From contig JALQYS010000339.1 of the NCBI GenBank assembly GCA_023254015.1, positions 1 to 7,236 on the forward strand: a stretch of DNA of 7,236 nucleotides, read 5' to 3'. Source of the stretch: Paracoccaceae bacterium. GTDB lineage: Bacteria; Pseudomonadota; Alphaproteobacteria; Rhodobacterales; Rhodobacteraceae. This document shows positions 1 through 6,041 of the stretch, in pieces; within the stretch, counting starts at the first letter, position 1; the number at the start of each line of letters is the position of its first letter. The notes under the pieces are model-generated. The model was not told where the DNA came from. It was given only the letters and a program-made list of their open reading frames with translations, and did not search any database. The position numbers were made by a program, and so were the translations under genes.

Positions 1-20
1 CTCACGAGCTTGCGGTTCAC
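1..20 (-). CDS. Possible start of a gene running off the left edge (partial)
   Basis: On the minus strand a GTG at 20-18 opens a frame that stays open to the window edge and reads (M)NRKLV. The GTG overlaps the TGA stop of the neighbouring minus-strand frame in a GTGA arrangement, a common form of translational coupling in compact bacterial operons and in phages. Only six codons are visible, so no family can be named. It is listed because the overlap supports the upstream fragment being a real coding sequence and not random antisense sequence. Confidence 0.25.
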
Positions 21-235
21 GACGCCACGTCCACGCTGGCGTCCAGCGCCGTGCGGCCCGTGTACCGGGCGATGAGCTCCGCGAGCACGACAGCGTCGCC
101 CCCGCTCACCTTGAGCTTCGCGGCGACGTAGTCCGGGGAGAGATACCCGCCCGTGTCGGCCACGGTCATGCAGGTGCCGTGGCCCTCCGTGTAGAGGGCG
201 ACGTAGTACGCCCCGAACCCGGTGCGATACGTCAC
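17..235 (-). CDS. Unrecognised protein, C-terminal fragment or short ORF with foreign codon use
   Basis: This is a minus-strand frame of up to 72 codons, from a GTG at 235-233 to TGA at 19-17. The frame continues open beyond 235, but there it is antisense to deoC and becomes a low-complexity shadow, so the genuine part probably ends at the junction. The segment reads as a plausible soluble protein: a Tyr/Gly-rich start (TGFGAYYVALYTEG), then a segment containing SPDYVAAKLKV, then a helix-like stretch containing VVLAELIARYTG. Leu is coded almost entirely by CTC (about 5 of 6), whereas the genes from deoC onward favour CTG and CTT. I do not recognise the family. The overlapping GTGA with the next frame suggests a tightly packed operon or a phage or plasmid origin. 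There is no convincing ribosome binding site before the GTG, so it may be the truncated end of a longer protein cut at the junction. Confidence 0.45.
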   Translation of the reverse strand: MTYRTGFGAYYVALYTEGHGTCMTVADTGGYLSPDYVAAKLKVSGGDAVVLAELIARYTGRTALDASVDVAS

Positions 236-238
236 CCG

Positions 239-1084
239 GGGCGGCGCACAGTAAAAAAGGAATTCCAGGCGGCCTGGCTTGTGAAGGCGATCTCGCTGAT
301 CGACCTGACCACGCTGTCGGGTGACGATACGGCCGGGCGCGTGAAACGGCTTTGCGCCAAGGCCCGCCAGCCGGTGCGCCCAGAGATGCTTGAGGCGCTG
401 GGCATGCCGGGCCTGACCGTCGGCGCGGTCTGCGTCTACCACGAGATGGTGGAAACCGCCGTCCGCGCCCTGGAAGGCACGAACATCCCCGTCGCCGCCG
501 TCTCGACCGGGTTTCCGGCGGGCCTGTCGCCTTGGCACCTGCGCCTTGCGGAAATCGGCGAAAGCGTGAAGGCGGGCGCGCGGGAGATCGACATCGTCAT
601 CTCGCGCCGCCATGTTCTGACCGGCAACTGGCAGGCGCTTTATGACGAGATGCGCGAGATGCGCGCCGCCTGCGGCGAGGCCCATGTCAAGGCGATCCTC
701 GCCACGGGCGAGCTGGTAACCCTGCGCAATGTCGCCCGCGCCAGCCTTGTGTGCATGATGGCCGGGGCCGACTTTATCAAGACCTCGACCGGGAAAGAGG
801 CGGTGAACGCCACCTTGCCGGTCTCTCTCACCATGATCCGCTGCATCCGCGATTATGAGGCGCGCACGGGCGTCAAGGTGGGGTTCAAACCCGCAGGCGG
901 GATTTCCAAGGCCAAGGACGCGCTGCTTTATCTGGCGCTGATGAAGGACGAACTTGGCCACCCCTGGCTGCAACCCGACCTCTTCCGCTTTGGCGCCTCA
1001 AGCCTCCTTGGAGATATCGAGCGTCAGTTGGAGCACTACCTGACCGGCCATTATTCGGCCGCCAACCGTCATGCGATGGGCTGA
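239..1084 (+). CDS. deoC: Deoxyribose-phosphate aldolase, 5'-truncated at a junction
   Basis: The enzyme is a class I aldolase that cleaves 2-deoxy-D-ribose 5-phosphate to glyceraldehyde 3-phosphate and acetaldehyde, in cytoplasmic deoxynucleoside catabolism. It resembles the longer subfamily that includes human DERA (318 aa), recalled from memory: RRTVKKEFQAAWL and IDLTTLSGDDT closely match the human protein. Counting residues from a GTG at 179 (a 301-aa frame), the Schiff-base lysine is K201 in FIKTSTGKE, the second active-site lysine is K237 in GFKPAGG, and D138 in EIDIV and K171 in VKAILATGEL complete the site. Homology begins only at about 239-242, equivalent to human residue ~35. About 34 N-terminal residues and the native start are missing, and the 179-238 stretch in this frame does not look like DeoC. 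A product could arise from GTG 179 as a fusion, but I see no ribosome binding site. All catalytic residues remain. The stop is 65 bp before the aldehyde dehydrogenase gene, and the two are probably co-transcribed in the intact locus. Confidence 0.9.
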   Translation, partial: GRRTVKKEFQAAWLVKAISLIDLTTLSGDDTAGRVKRLCAKARQPVRPEMLEALGMPGLTVGAVCVYHEMVETAVRALEGTNIPVAAVSTGFPAGLSPWHLRLAEIGESVKAGAREIDIVISRRHVLTGNWQALYDEMREMRAACGEAHVKAILATGELVTLRNVARASLVCMMAGADFIKTSTGKEAVNATLPVSLTMIRCIRDYEARTGVKVGFKPAGGISKAKDALLYLALMKDELGHPWLQPDLFRFGASSLLGDIERQLEHYLTGHYSAANRHAMG

Positions 1085-1105
1085 ATGACGACTGGCTGCA
1101 AGGAA

Positions 1106-1118
1106 GGGGCGCTGCCCC
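1106..1118. repeat. Small GC-rich hairpin in the deoC-ALDH gap
   Basis: GGGGC at 1106-1110 pairs with GCCCC at 1114-1118 across a GCT loop. The hairpin lies in the 65-bp gap between deoC and the aldehyde dehydrogenase gene. There is no T-run after it, so it is not a convincing intrinsic terminator. It may affect mRNA processing or stability between the two genes, or be a chance GC-rich inverted repeat. Confidence 0.3.
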
Positions 1119-1149
1119 GCGCGATCCGTTTTGCCGAAAGGACACCTGA

Positions 1150-3492
1150 ATGAGCACCGTCCGCGAGATTTTCGACACCATGGCATACGGCCCGGTGCCC
1201 GAGGGCCATGCCGAAGCGCTGGCCTGGATTTCGGGCCATCAGGGACGGTTCGGCCATTGGATCAACGGGGCCTTCACCGCGCCGGGCGCGACCTTTGAAA
1301 CCCGCAATCCGGCCACGGGCAAGGTCTTGGCCGAGGTGAGCCAGGGGTCGGGCGACGAGATTGCGGCGGCGGTCGCGGCGGCGCGAGCGGCGCAGGGCAA
1401 GTGGGCCAAGGCGGGCGGCGCGGCGCGGGCGCGGGTGCTTTATGCGCTGGCACGTCTGGTGCAGAAACACGCCCGGCTGCTCGCCGTTGTGGAAACCATG
1501 GACAACGGCAAGCCGATCCGCGAGGCGCGGGACATCGACATTCCGCTGGTCGCACGGCATTTCTACTATCATGCGGGGCTGGCCCAGTTGATGGACAGCG
1601 AGCTGCCCGGCCATGCCCCTTTGGGGGTCTGCGGCGCCGTGATCCCCTGGAATTTTCCGCTGCTCATGCTTGCCTGGAAGGTCGCGCCGGCGCTGGCTGC
1701 CGGCAACACGGTGGTGCTGAAACCGGCCGAATACACCCCGCTCACCGCGCTCTTGTTTGCCGAGATCAGCCGCGAGGCGGGCCTGCCAAAGGGCGTTCTG
1801 AACATCGTCACCGGCGATGGTGACACCGGTGCTGCGCTGGTCGCGCAGGATGGTGTCGACAAGATCGCCTTTACCGGCTCGACCAGCGTTGGCCGCAAGA
1901 TCCGGGCGGCGACGGCGGGCAGCGGCAAGGCCCTGACGCTGGAGCTGGGCGGCAAGTCGCCCTACATCGTCTTTGATGACGCCGACATCGACAGCGCGGT
2001 TGAAGGGCTGGTCGACGCCATCTGGTTCAACGGCGGTCAGGTCTGCTGCGCGGGCAGCCGCCTTCTGGTGCAAGAGGGCATTGCCGACCGATTCCATGCC
2101 AGGCTGAAGCGCCGGATGGACGGGCTGCGGATGGGCGATCCCTTGGACAAGTGCATTGACGTTGGTGCGATCGTCGATCCGGTGCAGCTGGCTACCATCA
2201 AGGGGCTGGTCGAAGGCTCCGAAGGCGAAATCTATCACGCCGCCTGCGCCCTGCCCGAGGGCTGTTTCTACCCTCCAACGCTGATCACCGGGCTGAATGC
2301 GGCCTCGAGGTTGATGCAGGAAGAGATCTTCGGCCCCGTTCTGGTCAGCATGACCTTCCGCACCCCGGGCGAGGCGGTGGAGCTGGCCAACAACACCCGT
2401 TATGGGCTGGCGGCGAGCATCTGGACCGAGAATGTCAATCTGGCCCTAGACATGGCGCCCAAGGTCAAGGCCGGGGTGGTCTGGGTCAATGCCACCAACC
2501 TCTTTGACGCCGCCGCGGGATTTGGCGGGGTGCGCGAAAGCGGCTTTGGCCGCGAAGGCGGTTGGGAGGGGCTGATGGCCTATTTGCGGCCCATCCGGAA
2601 GGCCAAGGCGCTGGTTGCCGCCAAGGCCGCGCCGGCGCCAGCCGAGGCGGTGCTCGAAGGCATCGACCGCACGGCCAAGCTTTACATTGGCGGCAAGCAG
2701 GCCCGGCCGGATGGCGGCTACAGTCAGGCGATCTGGTCGGCCAGAGGCAAGCTTCTGGGCCATGTCGGCCTTGGCAACCGCAAGGACATAAGGAACGCGG
2801 TCGAGGCCGCCCATGCCGCCAAAGGCTGGGGCAAGGCCACGGGGCACAACCGGGCGCAGATTCTCTATTACATCGGCGAAAACCTGTCGGCCCGCGCCGC
2901 CGAATTCGCCGCCCGGATCAAGGACCAGACCGGCCGCGACGGCACGGCCGAGGTGGAGGCCGCGATCAACCGGCTGTTCACCTATGCCGCCTGGGCCGAC
3001 AAATACGATGGGCAGGTGAAACAGGTGCCGATGCGCGCCGTGGCGATTGCCATGAACGAACCTGTCGGCGTGATCGGGGCGCTTTGTCCGAACGAAGCCC
3101 CGCTTCTGGGCTTTGTCTCGGTCATGGCCCCGGCGATTGCCATGGGCAACGCCTGCGTTCTGGTGCCTTCGGAAAGCGCGCCGCTGTCGGCCACCGACCT
3201 TTATCAGGTGCTTGACACTTCGGACCTGCCCGCAGGCGTGGTGAACATCGTCACCGGCAGCCACCAGGATCTGGCCAAACCCCTTGCCGGCCACATGGAC
3301 GTCGAGGCGATGTGGTCCTTTTCGTCCGCGCCGGTGTCGGCATTGATCGAGACCGAGGCCGCCGGCAACCTGAAACGCACCTGGGTGAACCACGGTCTTG
3401 GGCGCGACTGGTTTGCCCCCGAGGGCGAGGGGCGGGCGTTTCTGGCCCAGGCGACCGAGATCAAGACGATCTGGGTGCCTTATGGCGAGTAA
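1150..3492 (+). CDS. Two-domain aldehyde dehydrogenase, ALDH16 type
   Basis: This 780-aa NAD(P)-dependent aldehyde dehydrogenase has an active first domain and a degenerate second one, the layout of the ALDH16 family (human ALDH16A1 is about 800 aa). Domain 1 (about residues 30-480) has PWN with catalytic N168, cofactor-binding K191 in LKPAE, the FTGSTSVG turn at 241-248, general base E265 in ELGGKS, nucleophile C299 in GQVCC, and EEIFGP at 391-396. An Ala/Pro-rich linker (about 481-507) leads to domain 2 (about 508-780), which starts like an ALDH (LYIGGKQARP). There PNEAP (647-651) replaces PWNFP, PSES replaces KPAE, and HGLGRDW replaces ELGGKS; no cysteine loop follows and the chain ends early. 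The ATG at 1150 is preceded by AAAGGA about 8 nt upstream. Its position 65 bp after deoC suggests oxidation of the acetaldehyde released by DeoC to acetate. That substrate is inferred. From memory, a bacterial ALDH16 from Loktanella is active while the human protein lacks the nucleophile; this copy keeps it. Confidence 0.93.
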   Translation: MSTVREIFDTMAYGPVPEGHAEALAWISGHQGRFGHWINGAFTAPGATFETRNPATGKVLAEVSQGSGDEIAAAVAAARAAQGKWAKAGGAARARVLYALARLVQKHARLLAVVETMDNGKPIREARDIDIPLVARHFYYHAGLAQLMDSELPGHAPLGVCGAVIPWNFPLLMLAWKVAPALAAGNTVVLKPAEYTPLTALLFAEISREAGLPKGVLNIVTGDGDTGAALVAQDGVDKIAFTGSTSVGRKIRAATAGSGKALTLELGGKSPYIVFDDADIDSAVEGLVDAIWFNGGQVCCAGSRLLVQEGIADRFHARLKRRMDGLRMGDPLDKCIDVGAIVDPVQLATIKGLVEGSEGEIYHAACALPEGCFYPPTLITGLNAASRLMQEEIFGPVLVSMTFRTPGEAVELANNTRYGLAASIWTENVNLALDMAPKVKAGVVWVNATNLFDAAAGFGGVRESGFGREGGWEGLMAYLRPIRKAKALVAAKAAPAPAEAVLEGIDRTAKLYIGGKQARPDGGYSQAIWSARGKLLGHVGLGNRKDIRNAVEAAHAAKGWGKATGHNRAQILYYIGENLSARAAEFAARIKDQTGRDGTAEVEAAINRLFTYAAWADKYDGQVKQVPMRAVAIAMNEPVGVIGALCPNEAPLLGFVSVMAPAIAMGNACVLVPSESAPLSATDLYQVLDTSDLPAGVVNIVTGSHQDLAKPLAGHMDVEAMWSFSSAPVSALIETEAAGNLKRTWVNHGLGRDWFAPEGEGRAFLAQATEIKTIWVPYGE

Positions 3493-3514
3493 CCCTGGGC
3501 AAGGGGCAGAAACC

Positions 3515-3536
3515 CGGGGAAATTCCCCGTGATTTT
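3515..3536 (+). terminator. Possible terminator after the aldehyde dehydrogenase gene
   Basis: CGGGG at 3515-3519 pairs with CCCCG at 3525-3529 around an AAATT loop, and a short T-rich tail (TGATTTT) follows, 23 bp after the ALDH16 stop. The stem is only 5 bp and the tail is interrupted. It could be a weak intrinsic terminator ending the deoC-ALDH16 transcript before mscL. Confidence 0.4.
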
Positions 3537-3560
3537 GGCGACAGTTCGTGCATATTCGGG

Positions 3561-3580
3561 ATGCGCCACAACTGGCGCAT
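3561..3580. repeat. Perfect 8-bp inverted repeat upstream of mscL
   Basis: ATGCGCCA at 3561-3568 and TGGCGCAT at 3573-3580 are exact reverse complements separated by CAAC. The repeat lies 53 bp before the mscL start, in the 141-bp gap after the aldehyde dehydrogenase gene. It could be an operator for a dimeric regulator, a hairpin in the mscL leader, or part of a terminator. No T-run follows, which argues against a terminator. No promoter was clear enough to place it relative to a transcription start. Confidence 0.4.
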
Positions 3581-3633
3581 GACGCAACAAGCCACCGGTG
3601 CAACGCGTGGCAGGCGGGAAAAGGGACACCCGG

Positions 3634-4044
3634 ATGCTTAACGAATTCAAGACATTCCTCATGCGCGGCAATGTGATGGACCTTGCTGTGGGTATCATCA
3701 TCGGCGCCGCCTTTACCGCGATCGTCAACAGCCTTGTGGGCGATCTCATCAACCCGATCATCGGCCTGATCCTGGGCGGGATCAACTTTTCGGACATGTT
3801 CATTGACCTGTCCGGCACCAATCCGACCTCGCTGGCCGCCGCGCGCGAAGCGGGCGCTGCCGTCTTTGCCTATGGCGCCTTCATCACCGCCGTCATCAAT
3901 TTTGTCATCATCGGCTGGGTGGTGTTCATTCTGGTCAAGCTGATGAACAAGCTGATGCCCAAAAAGCCCGAAGCGCCTGCGGCCCCGGCTGGCCCGTCGG
4001 AAGTGGACCTGCTGAAAGACATCCTCGCCGCGCTGAAGAAATAA
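3634..4044 (+). CDS. mscL: Large-conductance mechanosensitive channel MscL
   Basis: MscL is a homopentameric inner-membrane channel that opens under membrane tension during hypo-osmotic shock and releases solutes to prevent lysis. The product is 136 aa, the usual family length. It shows the N-terminal amphipathic helix (LNEFKTFLMRGN), TM1 over about residues 15-45 with the signature DLAVGIIIGAAF, a periplasmic loop at about 46-76, TM2 over about 77-105 (YGAFITAVINFVIIGWVVF), and a charged C-terminal helix (about 122-135, EVDLLKDILAALKK). The constriction residues of E. coli MscL (L19 and V23) correspond to L17 and I21. The ATG at 3634 was chosen because the family signature starts directly after it and AAGGGA lies about 8 nt upstream; an in-frame ATG at 3598 would add 12 residues foreign to the family. 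A strong terminator follows. Confidence 0.97.
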   Translation: MLNEFKTFLMRGNVMDLAVGIIIGAAFTAIVNSLVGDLINPIIGLILGGINFSDMFIDLSGTNPTSLAAAREAGAAVFAYGAFITAVINFVIIGWVVFILVKLMNKLMPKKPEAPAAPAGPSEVDLLKDILAALKK

Positions 4045-4070
4045 GGCGCGAGGCCTTCTGGCAAATGAAG

Positions 4071-4102
4071 CGGGCGGCCCCCGAAAAGGGGCCGCCCGTT
4101 CT
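4071..4102. terminator. Strong bidirectional terminator between mscL and ald
   Basis: An 11-bp perfect GC-rich stem (CGGGCGGCCCC at 4071-4081 with GGGGCCGCCCG at 4088-4098) closes a CGAAAA loop. It is followed by TTCTGTT on the plus strand and by CTTCATTT on the minus strand. It sits between the convergent mscL and ald genes, 26 bp after the mscL stop and about 37 bp past the ald stop, so it can serve both. Confidence 0.85.
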
Positions 4103-4134
4103 GTTGACATGGGCCGCGGGAAGCCGCGCCGCCG

Positions 4135-5253
4135 TCAGAGCTTTAGCGCCTCGGCGGCTGTGATGGTGGGCAGGTCCAGCGCCTTGCCCACAGCAGCATA
4201 GGTCAGCTTGCCCGCATGCACGTTCAGCCCGTTCAACAGATGCCGGTCATCGGCGCAGGCCTGTTTCCAGCCCTTGTTGGCCAGCGCCATCAGGAAAGGC
4301 AGCGTGGCATTGCCCAAGGCCTGCGTCGAGGTGCGCGCCACCGCGCCGGGCATGTTGGCCACGCAATAATGCTGGATCCCGTCCACCTGATAGATCGGGT
4401 CCTGATGGGTGGTGGCGCGACTGGTCTCAAAACAGCCACCCTGATCGATCGCCACATCGACCAGAACCGCGCCCGGACGCATCTCTTTCAGCTGCGCCTT
4501 CGAAATCAGCTTGGGCGCCGCCGCGCCCGGGATCAGCACCGCGCCGATCACCATGTCCGCCTCGCGCGCCAGATCGGCAACCGCCCCGGCACTGGAATAC
4601 TGGGTGACCAGCTTGCCGTGGAAAATGTCGTCCAGATAGCTGAGCCGCGGGATTGACCGATCCAGCACCGTCACCCGCGCGCCCATGCCGACGGCCACCC
4701 GCGCCGCCGCCGTCCCCACGACGCCGCCGCCAATGATGACCACATTGGCTGGCGCCACACCCGGCACGCCGCCCAGCAGCACCCCGCGCCCGCCGTTGGC
4801 CTTTTGCAGCGACCACGCCCCCACCTGCGGCGCCAGACGGCCCGCCACCTCGGACATCGGCGCCAGAAGCGGCAGGCCGCCCCGGTCATCGGTCACGGTC
4901 TCGTAGGCAATGCAGGTCGCGCCGGATTTCAAAAGGTCATGGGTCTGCTCGGGGTCGGGCGCAAGGTGCAGATAGGTGAACAACACCTGCCCCTCGCGCA
5001 GTCGGGCGCGTTCCACGGGCTGGGGTTCCTTCACCTTGACGATCATCTCGGCCGTGGCAAAGACCTCCTCCGCCGTGCCAAGGATGCTTGCCCCGGCAGC
5101 GGCATAATCGTCATCCGAGAACCCCGCGCCGACGCCGGCCTGGGTTTCCACCACCACACTGTGGCCGGCATTCACCGCCTCGCGCACGGCGTTGGGCGTC
5201 ATGCCGACCCGGAATTCCTGCGGCTTGATCTCTTTTGGGCAACCGATTTTCAT
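4135..5253 (-). CDS. ald: Alanine dehydrogenase
   Basis: The enzyme catalyses NAD-linked reversible oxidative deamination of L-alanine to pyruvate and ammonium, allowing alanine use as carbon and nitrogen source. The 372-aa product has the normal family length. Family key residues fall at the same numbers as in the Mycobacterium tuberculosis enzyme as I recall it: substrate-binding R15 (EFRVG) and K75 (VKVKEP), catalytic H96 (YLHLAPD) and D270 (AIDQGG). The Rossmann fold shows IIGGGVVG at about 173-180 with the NAD-selecting acidic residue D198 (VLDRS). The start at 5253 gives the conserved MKIGCPKEIKP opening and has AGGGAG about 8 nt upstream; an in-frame ATG at 5301 would add 16 non-family residues. 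It is divergent from a Lrp/AsnC-family gene, the classic layout for amino-acid-responsive control of ald. It ends at the shared terminator with mscL. Confidence 0.97.
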   Translation of the reverse strand: MKIGCPKEIKPQEFRVGMTPNAVREAVNAGHSVVVETQAGVGAGFSDDDYAAAGASILGTAEEVFATAEMIVKVKEPQPVERARLREGQVLFTYLHLAPDPEQTHDLLKSGATCIAYETVTDDRGGLPLLAPMSEVAGRLAPQVGAWSLQKANGGRGVLLGGVPGVAPANVVIIGGGVVGTAAARVAVGMGARVTVLDRSIPRLSYLDDIFHGKLVTQYSSAGAVADLAREADMVIGAVLIPGAAAPKLISKAQLKEMRPGAVLVDVAIDQGGCFETSRATTHQDPIYQVDGIQHYCVANMPGAVARTSTQALGNATLPFLMALANKGWKQACADDRHLLNGLNVHAGKLTYAAVGKALDLPTITAAEALKL

Positions 5254-5297
5254 GTGTTTTCTCCCTGTGGGCGCGTCTCTTCTGGCCGCCCCTGTGG

Positions 5298-5333
5298 TCA
5301 AAGCTTGCGCCTGTCGCGGTGGAAAAGCTTTGA
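5298..5333. promoter_or_regulatory. Inverted repeat in the ald/Lrp intergenic region, possible operator
   Basis: TCAAAGCTT at 5298-5306 and AAGCTTTGA at 5325-5333 are exact 9-bp reverse complements separated by 18 bp, so the arm centres are about 27 bp apart. They lie in the 152-bp gap between the divergent ald and Lrp-family genes and are AT-rich against a GC-rich background. A further CTTTG at 5336-5340 directly repeats the one at 5328-5332. Lrp-family dimers and octamers bind several AT-rich, imperfectly palindromic sites in phase, so these are candidate sites for the neighbouring regulator. No binding is demonstrated by the sequence alone. Confidence 0.45.
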
Positions 5334-5337
5334 AACT

Positions 5338-5366
5338 TTGCTGGCGCGCCGGGCGATGCGTGATAG
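5338..5366 (+). promoter_or_regulatory. Possible sigma-70 promoter of the Lrp-family gene
   Basis: TTGCTG at 5338-5343 and TGATAG at 5361-5366 are separated by 17 bp and sit 40 bp upstream of the regulator's ATG. The match to consensus is moderate. The -35 element touches the CTTTG repeat beside the putative operator, which would fit autoregulation. Confidence 0.3.
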
Positions 5367-5405
5367 AAACTCAGCCAAACGGCCCTCTTTGCGAAAGAAT
5401 CCGCC

Positions 5406-5870
5406 ATGACCCTTGTCCTTGACGCCACCGACCGCCGCATTCTTTCCGTGCTGCAAAAGGAAGGGCGGATCACCAATGCCGAATTGTCCGAGCGGGTGAA
5501 CCTGTCGCCGTCTGCCTGTCACCGCCGGGTGCAGCAACTCGAGGAGGCGGGCTATATCGACCGCTATGTGGCGCTGCTGAACACCCGGATGTTGGGCAAG
5601 CCGACCACGGTTTTTGTCGAGATCACCCTTCAAAGCCAGGCCGAAGAGCTGCTCGACGCCTTTGAACGCGAGGTGGCGAAGGTGCCGGACATTCTGGAAT
5701 GTCACCTGATGGCCGGAACCGCCGACTATCTCATCAAGATCATGGCCGAGGATACAGAAGATTTCGCACGCATCCACCGCCAGCATCTGTCGCGCCTGCC
5801 CGGCGTGCGGCAGATGCAGTCCTCCTTCGCGCTGCGCACCGTGGTGCAGACGACGGCGCTGGCGGTGTAA
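5406..5870 (+). CDS. Lrp/AsnC-family transcriptional regulator, likely controlling ald
   Basis: This is a 154-aa DNA-binding regulator of the feast/famine (Lrp/AsnC) family, at its typical length. The N-terminal winged helix-turn-helix spans about residues 6-55, opening with DATDRRILSVLQKEG, with the HTH at about 22-48 (ITNAELSERVNLSPSACHRRV) and the wing approach LEEAGYIDRY. The C-terminal RAM/ effector domain covers about 65-145, with TVFVEITL and the amino-acid-sensing turn near MAGTADYLIKI (102-112), and the family's usual ending around LPGVRQMQSSFALRTV. The start at 5406 gives the conserved N-terminus; the ribosome binding site is weak (GAAAG, 5394-5398). Divergence from ald makes it the probable alanine-responsive regulator of that gene, analogous to AldR proteins of rhizobia and mycobacteria. 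The target and effector are inferred from position. Confidence 0.95.
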   Translation: MTLVLDATDRRILSVLQKEGRITNAELSERVNLSPSACHRRVQQLEEAGYIDRYVALLNTRMLGKPTTVFVEITLQSQAEELLDAFEREVAKVPDILECHLMAGTADYLIKIMAEDTEDFARIHRQHLSRLPGVRQMQSSFALRTVVQTTALAV

Positions 5871-5996
5871 CCCCGGAACGCACCGACAGCCTGCGCCACC
5901 TGCCGGGGCTTGCGGCACCCTAGGGATCACGGTTTGCGCAACGCGCATGCCGGGACAGGGCCCGGCCATTCCGGGCAAACCGGGATGGGCAGATCG

Positions 5997-6018
5997 CCGG
6001 AGTTTTGCAAAACTCCGG
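5997..6018. repeat. Perfect 22-bp palindrome A
   Basis: The half-site CCGGAGTTTTG at 5997-6007 is followed directly by its exact reverse complement at 6008-6018, centred on TTGCAA. It stands one base from a second palindrome of the same length and centre. The pair probably belongs to a dispersed intergenic repeat family: I recall similar TTGCAA-centred palindromes in Rhodobacterales genomes, but this is memory and unverified. Confidence 0.75.
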
Positions 6019-6019
6019 A

Positions 6020-6041
6020 CCGATTTCTTGCAAGAAATCGG
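6020..6041. repeat. Perfect 22-bp palindrome B
   Basis: The half-site CCGATTTCTTG at 6020-6030 is followed directly by its exact reverse complement at 6031-6041. It shares the TTGCAA centre and the CCG...CGG ends with palindrome A but differs in the arms. The centres of the two are 23 bp apart, with a single A at 6019 between them. Confidence 0.75.

Noticed and set aside
236..973. Extension of the minus-strand left-end frame through the deoC region
   Set aside because: Beyond about 235 the frame is antisense to conserved deoC sequence and loses protein-like character; only the part left of the junction is kept.
1069..2238. Minus-strand open frame (389 codons) opposite the ALDH16 first domain
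   Set aside because: Shadow of a well-supported gene with low-complexity Arg/Gly/His composition; no ribosome binding site or recognisable domain.
2446..4110. Long minus-strand open frame (554 codons) across the ALDH16 3' half and mscL
   Set aside because: It is antisense to two clearly recognised genes, rich in Gly/Arg/His as expected from the complement of GC-rich codons, and shows no family motifs.
5997..6041. CRISPR-like array
   Set aside because: There are only two units, which are palindromes with different arms and a 1-base gap, with no spacers and no cas genes nearby.
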